From Nothophaeocryptopus gaeumannii (Eukaryota; Ascomycota; Dothideomycetes; Mycosphaerellales; Mycosphaerellaceae), in contig JASISA010000025.1 of assembly GCA_031771865.1 (NCBI GenBank), forward strand, positions 806,001 to 870,000: a DNA stretch of 64,000 nucleotides, given 5' to 3'. The notes beneath the pieces were generated by a model. That model saw only the letters and a program-made list of their open reading frames with translations, was not told the origin of the DNA and ran no database searches. Within the stretch, counting starts at the first letter, position 1. Each line of letters opens with the position of its first letter. Positions 10,317-20,365 of the stretch are shown here, piece after piece. Position numbers and translations under genes: made by a program.

Positions 10317-12897
10317 AACTTCCATGTTTCTGAGCCCAGACATGTGAAATGAAGAAGAAATCTTGCTTGCATGTGCATGCTGCTGATCATCGTGCTCGAC
10401 CGATGGTGTACCATGACTCGACACGCCATTTGGCATACATGATGTACATGTATATGTACGTGCTCGTACTGCTGACTGCCGCTACTGTGGAAGCGGCAAA
10501 GTTACCAGATTTTGAAGCTCTGCAGCTGACCTCAATCGGGAAAACATGACCCCAGCTGTGGACCGGTTGTACCGGTCGTGTGCATTATCTGGAGAGGGCG
10601 CAATGAGTACTCGCGTGCCACAATTAGTTAATGCAGTGTGAGCAAAATGTGACTGTCTGACTGCCGCGCATACAGCGAGAGCCAAGGTTGGCAGTAGTAG
10701 AACCCGCCTGGTCTTCTCGTTTCGTAGCTTCCCGTCGTCTGCAAGTGGAAAGTACAATACCCTGTACTATTGGTTTCTCGTCAGCTGTCTCTTCGATGTG
10801 GTGGCGGTGGTGTTGTCAGATGCTGTGTGCCGTGGAGGATTTCCAGCCACATCATTTCCAACCAAGCCTCCCGTGATCCTCTATCAGCAGTGTACCGCCG
10901 TCTCCTTGTCTCGCGATGTTATTTCTCGGCGACCGAGACGACCGTTATTTGACCGGGTAAAAGTGTATCTCAAGCCTTCCCAGGCTAACCACATCTTCCA
11001 TGCGGAGTCTCAGATGTCAAAGGTTTGGCTAATCGTGTCCAGTGCCACGAAATGGACAGTGCGTTCGCGCAACATTATCTCCCATCATCTTCGCGAGCCA
11101 GCATCCCACACGACATCGGCTGTTCGTTCGCGAAGAGGAAGTTGTGCATAGCGGAACTGCCGAATGCAACGGAAGCCCTCTGCTGGGCTACAACGATCGT
11201 GGTGTGTGGGTTGCCCAGGCATGACGGCTGTAATAAGACACGGCACACAAGATCCATGATATATGCACTTAGACGAGTCCACTGCTTGCTGTCTCTTCTT
11301 CTGCCTTGGTGTCCATTGTGGCTGACGGCCGCTAGCAAGGTAGCCTTCTCACATGGAGAGCGTGTGAGTGAGCATGAGCGTGTAATTCTCGCGACAAAGT
11401 AGACTCAGTAGAGCTCTCGGGAGCGGCAAGGAGGAGGAGGAGGCACGAGAGCACAAGTTCTCTCATCAGCAGCACCACCCGTTCCCGAGCCTGCCTGCAC
11501 AGGCCCTGCGATTGCGTATTGCTTATCTCAGCGGGCCGAAACAGAGCGTTGACGAAGCGACGGTTCTGCCGCTCGACATGGATCAAGATCCTCGAGCACA
11601 AGCTCCCACGCCAGCGTCCATGTACATACAGCGTCTTCACGCATCGGGAGGCGATTCATCTCGAGCTTGCCAGGATTTCTGAGGTGTCCTATTCGCCCAA
11701 ACCCTTGCTAGCGAGCGATAGCGTACTTTGCAATAGCCTTCCGATGAGTGAAGATGCTGTACGTACCCCGAGGTACCGCAAGAAATTTGAAGCTTCGATT
11801 ACTAGATTACCAGCAAGAGTGGATCGACGTGCTGCGTGACAGTGTCATTTTCGTGGTGGAGTGGCGAGACTACTTTTCTACTGTCAGCGCGCTTGACGAA
11901 CGGTGCGTGGATGATTGCGGCTACGGCGGCAGCAGCGACAAGACACGAGAACGCGCGCGCGCGCTCTGCAGATCATCCGACGACGATGAACTCCACCTGC
12001 AAGAGGCGAGGCATGTCGAGGCCACCTGCAGATGGTGGCTGGCAGGCCTTTCCATACGCAGTTGGCAGGCATGCAGGCCGCTTCGACCCTTCAATCGGAG
12101 CCATACTCGCTCCCATGTCAGCACAAGCTGGCCGCTTCCAGACAGTCCGGCGAGCACGAGCTGAGGGTGCAGCGGCTCGACCTGCTGCAGCGCTGAGCCT
12201 TATGGCGAACCTGCTGCTTTTGCGGTAGCAGAGCGGCCTCAGGTTCGTTTTGCTATAGTAGTGAGACGAGTCTGTACGCAAGCAACGAGATCATGACCCA
12301 CTGTATCCGGCACAAGGATGATGTTGCACAATGCAGGTACGCGAAGGCAGAAAAGTGAAGAAAAGGAAGTCGCCGATGTCGCAGGAAGAAAAGCAGCAGA
12401 ATCGTGAGCAAGAATGTGTTCAGTGGCTGCTCGATCGCAGCAATGCCCTGCGACGGAATACTCTGTACAAAACGCTCGAAACGCTCAGAGATAAAAACAT
12501 CGAAGCTGTTGTCGCGACAAAATGCTCCAAGCCACCCATCCGATTTCCCATCATCTCGATTCTCCAGTGGTGCGCTTCGCTTCGCAAGAATCCAATCTGG
12601 CCAGAGCCTAGAGAATTTTTTTTTAAAAAAAGACATCCTCCTGTGCCGCCCACGCTCCAACTTTTCACCAAGCCAACAAAGCCCCAAATGCGCCTCGCCA
12701 ACCATCATGTTTGCTGAATAGGACCAAAACTTTTCATCTTTCCAGCCATGCACAGCTTCCCCATCTCATCGTGGCAGATGATGCCTTTTCCTCCAATGGC
12801 AGCGGGTGTCGAATAGCACACCTCGTCTACCTCTATCCGCAGTGCTGATGCAAGAAATGAAGACATGCCTGGGTATCAAGCGCAACCGTAAGAGTCG
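10317..12897. other. 2.6-kb gene-poor region
   Basis: Many short overlapping frames on both strands, none with a domain or plausible splice partners. The longest is a minus-strand frame at 12253-12753 with a hydrophobic end. A T9A7 tract lies at 12616-12631 and a GGA-rich patch near 11430. No gene supported. Confidence 0.45.
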
Positions 12898-14541
12898 TTA
12901 GTCGTGATATTGCAAAGGTATTAATTGAGGAACGGTGACGTCAGTCGGGTGGTTTTCGTAGGCAGGTAGTTGGTTGGGGTCGTCCTGTAGTAGTAGTTGC
13001 TCCGGGAAGTCGAACGTCTCTGATTTTCGGCCGTCGACATTGGTGGAGCCATAGGCGGGCAGTCGAATCATACGGACGCGGTTGTCGGTATCGGCTCCGT
13101 CTCTGCTTCCCCAGGTTGTCTGCAGTGAAAAGGCGGTCAGCGATGATTGACACATGCGTTAAGCTTAAAACTTAAACTCACTGCATTGAGAGTACAGAGA
13201 CCGTAGAGCTTGATGGCGCCGTGAAAATAGCCAAAGGCTATAAACACTGGTATCCAAACGACGTCTGCAGGGTAACGGAAAAAATGGCCCCACAGCTTGA
13301 CGGTCTTGCTGAACACGAACGTCCATGTGAACAGCAACGCAAAAAGAGCAATTTTGTTGTCCTTTGACAAATTCATCTCACAGGATGCCTCGTACCAGAA
13401 CCAGAAATTGAGCAGGTCCACGGGTAGGGCCCACGCGGTGAGCGTGGTCTGGAGAACGGAATATGTGCTCCACGGCTGCGTCCTAAAAAAATTGTCAGCT
13501 TAAAATTCGACGTTCAGCCAAGACATCAAATCGCAGCATACCACCAATAATGTCGCTCAGAAAACAGACTGGTGAGGTTGGACCGCCAATTGCTGCGTAC
13601 CCATCGAACGCACTGACTCAGGTATTTTGAGTTGTCCTCCAATGATGTCTGGACCTCTGCCTCTTTGTGATACTGCATAGCAATCTTCCAATTGTGCGAG
13701 TACATCCACCGGGTGATGAAATTGTCGTCGTCCGTATTAAGCTGGCACGTACGCCATGTCTCGTTTGTGAATCCATGGGTGAAGGCATCGTCCTGCAGGA
13801 TGCTACTTCGGTATGCGACAGTGCGACCTGACAGACAGGGTAGGCCTCCGTCGACGTGAAGACAAGCAGAGCAGTCGAAGTTACGACGTTCGAGATAGGC
13901 GGCGCCAAGGAAGCTCCAGACGTTCATGTTCTTCGATCGTTTCAACCGCTGTGATGTTCCCACGCCACCCATGCGCTCGTCCTCGAAAGGAGCCAACATC
14001 CATGGCATCACCTTCTCCGGCCAGACAACATCGTCATCCACGAAGACGGTAAGTTTTGTACACACTTCTGGTATCGCTCTGCACATCTGTCGACGCTTAT
14101 TTGCCTCGCGAATGCTCAACACGCGAATCCTTTTGGCGCTAATTCGGTTCGCCAACTTGGTCAAGACCTCAGCATTGACGTCAATGGTGACCAAAATGAT
14201 CTCGTATGGCTCAGACCGGAGACATGTTGCAATTGTGGTCTCCAGTTCCTCTCCGCCTGAGGCAATGGTAGGTAGGATTATGGTAACATCCTGCGATGTG
14301 TGTGAAGGATGTTCGGGTTTAGGTATCGGTCTGAAGGTCCAGTGTGAAATGCAATTAACGATCAATCGGAAGTAACGAAACAAGCTGAAGCGGTTTGTTA
14401 GCCTCACGTGTTCAGTGTCGACAATAAAGTTTTGTTACCCGCTTCCGGTAAGCATAAACGGGTGGTTGTTGAGGATGATGAGGTGAACTGGTGGGAGTGA
14501 ACATACCATGCAAAGACGGCAATGCTGAGCCAGGAAACCAT
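12898..14541 (-). CDS. family 2 glycosyltransferase (fungal hyphal-growth GT2 type)
   Basis: Four exons (14541-14507, 14402-13542, 13482-13182, 13119-12898) give about 472 aa. Intron phases fit exactly, including a short first exon beginning MVSWLSIAVFAW joined across a 104-bp intron. The GT2 signatures are complete: DVTIILPTIASGGEELETT, the metal-binding FVDDDVVWP, LNTDDDNFITRW, and QCVRW (the Q-x-x-RW motif of processive enzymes). Hydrophobic helices near DLLNFWFWYEASC and ALFALLFTWTFVFSKTV follow, then an acidic C-terminal tail. This matches the hyaluronan-synthase-like GT2 proteins of filamentous fungi; the Zymoseptoria and Fusarium members are reported to be needed for hyphal growth on solid surfaces and virulence. 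It is likely a membrane enzyme making a cell-surface polysaccharide, product unknown. Confidence 0.85.
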
Positions 14542-15330
14542 GCTGCTACCCTGAAATGAGAGGAAGAGGTGCCGAGACCAGAGTCAACATAGGACAATGG
14601 GGACATCTGGCGATAGAAAGTGTAAAAGGGAAACGATCAGAGGAAGCGAATGGGAATATAAGTCTTAGCCACGGTCTCCTCGGCTGTCATGCGAGAAACT
14701 GAGAGCGCTTAGGGTCCGTCCGGTCCTCATGCTGGGCTCGGTTTATTAGTTACAGCATGCCGTGCGGAAGGTCCATACCTGATGAGATCACCGTTTGGAA
14801 TTGGAGGCGCAAGCAAGCTGGTCCACTGCCGCCGAATTAGAGCTGTCTGGGTTTGCTCAAAGCCTGCAAGAGGCTGCAGCTGGGTGGATGGACGCCGACG
14901 CCCCTCCTCCTGGTCGACAGCGCGCACGATAGCAGCAGGCCCAGCAGGCCACACAGGGACACGGGCCACACAGGCCAGTGTCCACCGTCCACTGCGAACA
15001 CTACTACTGTCCACACAGGATATTCAGAGCACGCTGGCGACTGGCCGCGCAGGCCAGCCGGGTGGAGTCGGGCCAGTGGTCTGTGTACTCACTGCACTGA
15101 GTGGGCTAGCCCGCGATGGGAGCGCTGCAGCAGCGCAGGCGCAGGTCACTCGCCTGCAGCTGGCAGACAAGCTAAGGATTGGCAAGCTCGTGCTGCTCGC
15201 AGCTCGTGCCTGTCAGAGACTCTAAGAGTAGTAGAGTAGGGTAGTGCAAGTCAACTGTGAACCGTCAACCAGCGAACGGCTATTTGATGGACGTGCGGCG
15301 CGAGCCTGCGCCTGCCACTCTGCTACAGTG

Positions 15331-15367
<37 letters not shown>
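15331..15367. repeat. CTA trinucleotide microsatellite
   Basis: About twelve uninterrupted CTA units, in the middle of gene-free DNA and therefore probably not translated. Likely length-polymorphic. Confidence 0.95.
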
Positions 15368-15941
15368 GGCTACGACCACTGGCCAGCATGTGCAATGTCC
15401 CCAGCGCCGCGTCTCTCGGAGAAGGCCACTCTTTTCGACGTTGCGCTTCGCCAGCGATACGCAAGGATGGATATTGGCAGGACATGTAAGATTTAGATTG
15501 ACAGACAGCCGCAGTGCTCGAGCTCCAGTAGTTGGGTCTGGGAGCTGGTACGCTGCGAGGTTAGTCTGAGTATTTGATTGTCCGCTGGCGCTTGCTCCGT
15601 GTAGAGTATGCTTTGGTTTTGGAGTTGCCAATTTGGATGGTACGCCAGATGCGCCAGATGCCGCTGCTCCGTCCGCCTCTGTACGGCGAGCGCTTAGCGC
15701 CGCAGAAATGCAGCGCTGATAGAGGCCCCGACCACCAGTCGAATGCCTACACATTCCGACGAGCGCTGCGTGCCCAGCCTTCAATGGGCGATTTTGAACG
15801 TATGAGCGCTGGGCCAATCTCGGTGGCAGATGGGTCCAGAGCACAAGAGCAGTCATGGTGGTAGGGTAGGGTAGTCTGAGTGCGACGCCGCTGGCTCAAG
15901 GTCGGCGGCAAAAGGATCGACACGCGCCGACGACATTGGAC

Positions 15942-15969
15942 ACTGACCTGACCTGACACTGACCTGACA
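15942..15969. repeat. short CTGAC tandem repeat
   Basis: Several copies of a five-base ctgac unit with one spacer, within gene-free sequence. No function apparent. Confidence 0.6.
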
Positions 15970-18881
15970 GAGCATGGGCCAAAAGTCCACGCACCACGCA
16001 CCACCCTTCTCGACCCTCCTACTACTACATCGAGACATCGGCCAAGCTTTTCCACAGACCTTGCGAGGACTGACTGCTGGCCTGCACTCTCGTCCCGGTC
16101 GACCCGTGGCTATTGCGTGACTGTATATAGTACAGTCCGCGCAACGCTCTCTGGCTTAGACGTTCGTCAGCAGGCAGGAGTCTCGAGAGGGTGTGAGGAC
16201 CAGCTTCTCCGTCGCCGGCTCGTCGCCGCTCCCCGGCCCCAAAGGCGTTGAGGCGTGAGACATGCTACATCCTCACAGGCACGAGCACTCGCCCGCCCCA
16301 GGGTTATCGACGATGACCAGCCCAGCCCGTTTGCAGCATCCAGGCCAGTCAAGCCAGCCGGGGTTCGCTCACGGCCGCGTGCACAAGGAGCCAATATGAC
16401 GACTTTCAGAACGCGCAGAACGCGCTTCGCGTAGCGCAATCCTCTCGAGGCCCGCTTGTTAGTGTGAACTGGAGCGTGGACTTTTGGAAAGCTTCAATGC
16501 CACCCTTCGTTTAGGTATCTACGTACTCCTGTGCCAGATCTGGCGACTGGGAACAACTCCAGCGCCGACTCTCATCATTTCGTACTCGGCCTATGTACAC
16601 TCTCATACGTGTGAGCTCCTCGCGACGGAAGAATCGTTGAGTTTGACAAATGTTGTAAGCGATGCGATGCGGCGGTCCATCGTTGCCGCTGCTGACGCCA
16701 AAATCTGTGCACATCCTCCACTTCACGAGATCGACTTGCACATCTGACAACTAGTGGCCTGTTCGCTCAGCGACGAAGTCTCAGCACCCATGGCCTGTCT
16801 TCACATTCTTCTCCCGAGCCTGCCTATCACGCATCCACGACGGGATACTTCACCCTTGTGTGGAGCAAGCGACATAGTGTACTAGCAAAAGTCTGGCTTG
16901 CAGCTGCGTTTTAGTGCCAGAAGCACAGCACACAGCACAGCGGTCGAACCGTTTCCGGGCCATTTGTCTGCATGCACCTCATCGAGTAACACAGCCGAAA
17001 GGCAAGACAAAGGCAAATCGTCTTCTTGGTCTTGCGGACTTGGGGCAGCTGAGTACCATCTCGAGCGTAGCAGACTGTGCTGTTGGCCCCTTTGACGTCA
17101 AAAGAGGTGCGCTTCGCCGTCACTTCTGCGGGCGAGCATCATCTAGTCATGCAAGCTCGAAGAGCTCTAATTGCGCTTGCATCGACTCCGGCAAGAAAGC
17201 GTCGACAGCATGTGCTCGTTGCATCATAAGTTAATATCGCCTGCGAATCTGGGGTCGACAGCATGCGTTTGGATCTTCGCGCGTGGAATCTGTTCCCCGT
17301 TCCGCGGTGCGTGTCAATGCCTGTATAGACGTTGCTACTGCATTTCGCTTCAAAGCAGCTTGCTCGCTGTTCTGCATTGCTTAGGTGCAGTTTAGTAGCT
17401 GCGAGAGCTCAGGATAGCGCAGGATGCAGCCCCGCTGCCGAGAAAATGCGTTGAGCCACCGGCCGCATGCGCGCGCACACACCTTCCCGATCGTTTTGAA
17501 CGAGGTAGATCATTGAGAGGCCGTATTTCATTGTTCAGCGGGCTCCGGCCCACCTCTCGAGGCGGCAGGGGAGAATCCTCCCGCGGCTCTCGCTACGGGG
17601 CTAAGCACAACTTCACCTCCAGTGGCATGAAAACTCTTTGGCGAGTCGGCTCACACTCGTGATGCATATCCTGTGCAACGCCGCTGTCACGCCGTATGTC
17701 CTGAGCAGACCCACACCCGGCCACGTTTTTGACGGCCTTCCCAATGTCCGAGCTGTTGTGTGTCGCACGTGCTCCTTTCCTACAATGCGGCTCTTCTCCC
17801 ACATGTTGTACAGCGTTAGGAACAGTCGGTGTGCTGCAGGTACCAAATCCATACATTCACCGCCCGGATGCCAATTCCCCACGCGCAAAAGGCGCCCTTT
17901 GCCGCCGGAATCATCTTACCATACTTTCCACGCGGTGACGCTAGACGACTAGATCTGCTTCAAGCAGACCCGGCAGGTACGCGGTGGTCGGTACATGTAT
18001 ACCAAGCCCACTTGATTTGACCCGTAACAAAGGCTCGTTTCACCGCTGCGATCTGTCCAGCCAACGTAGTTATATAGTGTAAAGGCCAATCACGTGCAGT
18101 TTAAATACATACTGTTGCCTTCCATGTCGAGTGGCATACGAATAGACCCTGCCCGTTATGAGGTCAGAGTCAACTCGATGGGAGCAGGCATGACCCAAAG
18201 GTAACCCTCAGCAATCGACCATCATCCACCGTGCCCACAGCAAGCGCTTGCGACTCGCGAGGCCAGCCGGCGCCCCTCCATCGCTGTCTCGGCATGGGCT
18301 TGTGAGACTTATGCGGGTAGGCGAGTTGTTGTGGCAATGCTGTGTTCCTGGCTCCTGTCTCAAGAGGCTCCGTTTCACCCCGTGGAGCGGCTGGAAGGAG
18401 GCGGTGGAGGTCTCCTTGTACATGCTCTCGTGGGGCGGCAGTTGGCCTGTTGGATGATCGACGATACTTGTCAGACTGTCCAAGCGCCTGCGTACTGCCA
18501 CGGCCACGGACTTAGCTCGTACCTTGCATGACCAGCATCTCGAAGCGACTGCCATTGGCAGAAGAAGTCCCGAGCGTGTCCATCGGATAGCGTTCGATGG
18601 GCTCCTGGCTCCGACCTTGCTCAGTCGTGCCAACAAAGCATCTTGCATGTACGCGTAGGAGGCCGCTCGTTTATCGCCGTCCCATTGTCGAGGAAGGCTT
18701 TCAGGCTGGTGACGCTTCTGCGGAGTCGCCGGGCAAGGGTCCTGGTTTTTGGCACATACCAGGCCTTTTGACTTCGACTGCCACCGCGACTTCCTCTTTG
18801 CGCCCGGCGTGGATTTGACGCCTCGTGAGCACATCTCGATATGGCTGCACCGCGGTTCTGGACTTCATTGTTAAAACTCTG

Positions 18882-19301
18882 TCAGCTCCCGTAGCTGGGG
18901 CCCTGAGCTCGACCTGGTCGGGAGCATGTCATGGGTGAAGTCGTCGGTGCTGCCTCAACATGAGACCCTGATACTTTCAAGCACCAGGAGCGGCCCGTTA
19001 CTAACTTTTTTTCGTTCGACATCGCTCCTACAATACCTATCAGATTCAGCGCATTCGTAGTCCAAATCACAAGCCAGAGAACGACCCAGGCTACGACAAT
19101 CCGAAAATCCCTCCCTTCTTCCAACGGTCTCTTGCGCAACTCTCTTCGCGGATTTTGAGCCGGCGGAAAAGGATCGGTGCTCTCGTATGTCGTGTGGATT
19201 CGAAGGAAAAGTGTCTGTGGTGGATGAGAGTGAGCTCTAATAGGACACTCTTGTTATGCACAAATAGTACACGCGCCTAGAACTGGACGCATCTCTTCCA
19301 T
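18882..19301 (-). CDS. small single-pass membrane protein with an in-frame TAA, unknown
   Basis: A coding-like stretch on minus carries SHPPQTLFLRIHTTYEST, a Pro/Arg-rich linker and one hydrophobic helix (RIVVAWVVLWLVIWTTNA). A 69-bp GT-AG intron (donor right after the codon for NLI, acceptor gtatcag near 18966) would join it to a Ser/Pro-rich tail ending GPSYGS at 18882. The open stretch has no ATG. In the same frame just upstream are two ATGs (19301 and 19292) followed by 12-15 codons ending GACTICA, then a single TAA, then the rest. Either a 36-bp intron removes the TAA, an upstream exon is missing, or the gene carries a nonsense codon. I do not recognise the family. The length would be about 100 aa. 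Confidence 0.45.
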
Positions 19302-19400
19302 CCTGTTGAGGAAGGAAATAGCTTCGCTTTTGGCAATCAGCCATCTAGTAGGATATATCACAATTTCCGTTGCCTAATTCAGCTTCCTCTATGCTCCCAA

Positions 19401-20167
19401 TTAATGGTGCTCATGGTGCGCGCCGCTGCTTCTGTAGCCAATGATCTTGAAACGGCCAATCATCTCGCCAACTGAGAAGAAGCCGATTGTCTCAGCAGTA
19501 ACAATACCGACTGTCGTAAGAGTTGCGGCATCGAGGTTTTGTAATCTCTCCAAGAAGGATTGCGGGTTGTTGATGGCGGCATCGGCGGATTGCTCGGCAG
19601 CTTTGGCACCTCGAGAGCCGAGGCTGGCAGGGTTCTTCGCGGCGTTAAGAAGAGGTGTCGTGTAAGACTGGATGGTTTGTACATTCCTGTTACGTGCGGT
19701 CAATGATCAATGTTAGGGGCGTGAAACAAGGCCGTCTCGCTTACGGTGGCTGCATTCCGCGCTGGCTGTAGATGATTCTTCCGAGCTCACCGGCGACCTT
19801 GCCGTAGTATACAACGTGTGGAATCAATCCTGTAGACGACCGGTTAGCATTTTCCAGCCTCCCAATGCGCGGAGCTCTTGCTCATCTCACCTTGAACCCA
19901 GCCAATCACCGCACCAGTGCGACCGCCGACCTTGGACAAGCTGCTTCCAACACTGGAAGCAGCCTTGCTGATGGCTGGGCCGGCGGAGCTGGTCACTCTG
20001 GACAGACCCTCCTGTGCTTTGGATGCGGTGTTCTGCGCTGTCTCCTTGGCGGCTGTTGCGCCCTTGGACGCGGCATTGGCGGCCTCGGTAGTGGTCGAAG
20101 CCGAGCGGCGCTGGAGGAGGACTCTTGACTGCCGCAGGGCGAGTCTGGGAAGGGCGGGGGAGGCCAT
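19401..20167 (-). CDS. ATP20: mitochondrial F1Fo ATP synthase subunit g
   Basis: Three exons (20167-19891, 19829-19745, 19686-19401) give about 215 aa with matching phases. Exon one begins with an Arg/Ser-rich amphipathic presequence (LRQSRVLLQRRSAST), then an Ala/Lys/Ser-rich low-complexity stretch. The conserved subunit g core follows: IPHVVYYGKVAGELGRIIY, and near the C-terminus a membrane helix TVGIVTAETIGFFSVGEMIGR with the GxxxG-like glycines used for dimer contacts, ending in a His-rich tail. Subunit g sits in the Fo membrane sector and supports ATP synthase dimers and cristae. It is longer than the yeast protein because of the Ala-rich N-terminal insert. It shares a 198-bp divergent promoter with ROK1. 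Confidence 0.88.
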
Positions 20168-20365
20168 TGTTGACGGTGAGGGCGATGTGGTCGACCGTCT
20201 TCAATGCTTTTGGGACATGCAAAGCTTTGGAGGAACGGAGAAGTCGCATCGTCTTTTCGGCACTAGCCGAACCGCGGTGATCGGCAGCCGAGACTCCGAC
20301 CATGCAGCAGCAACATTTTCAAGAACCGCAGACTCCCTCTCGAACACCACTGCGACGGAAGGAGT
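20168..20365. promoter_or_regulatory. divergent promoter ATP20 / ROK1
   Basis: Only 198 bp separate the two start codons, so both genes must share upstream elements. No specific box is claimed. Confidence 0.6.

Larger units (their letters stand above)
14542..18881. other. 4.3-kb gene-free region
   Basis: Nothing in six frames looks coding. Frames are short, rich in Arg/Ser/Cys and mutually overlapping. The longest is 208 codons on minus at 18208-18834 and lacks any motif. The region holds a CTA microsatellite, a CTGAC-type short repeat and several GC-rich segments. It could be a long regulatory region for the flanking genes, a non-coding RNA locus or a decayed segment. Confidence 0.45.

Noticed and set aside
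12253..12753. 166-codon minus-strand frame with a hydrophobic C-terminus
   Set aside because: Runs through a T9A7 tract, has no motif, and overlapping plus-strand frames are equally long.
15244..15496. Plus-strand frames with poly-Leu or poly-Tyr
   Set aside because: Created by the CTA microsatellite; no coding signal on either side.
18208..18834. 208-codon minus-strand frame
   Set aside because: Composition (Arg/Ser/Cys/Pro-rich) is that of a shadow frame; no conserved-looking segment.
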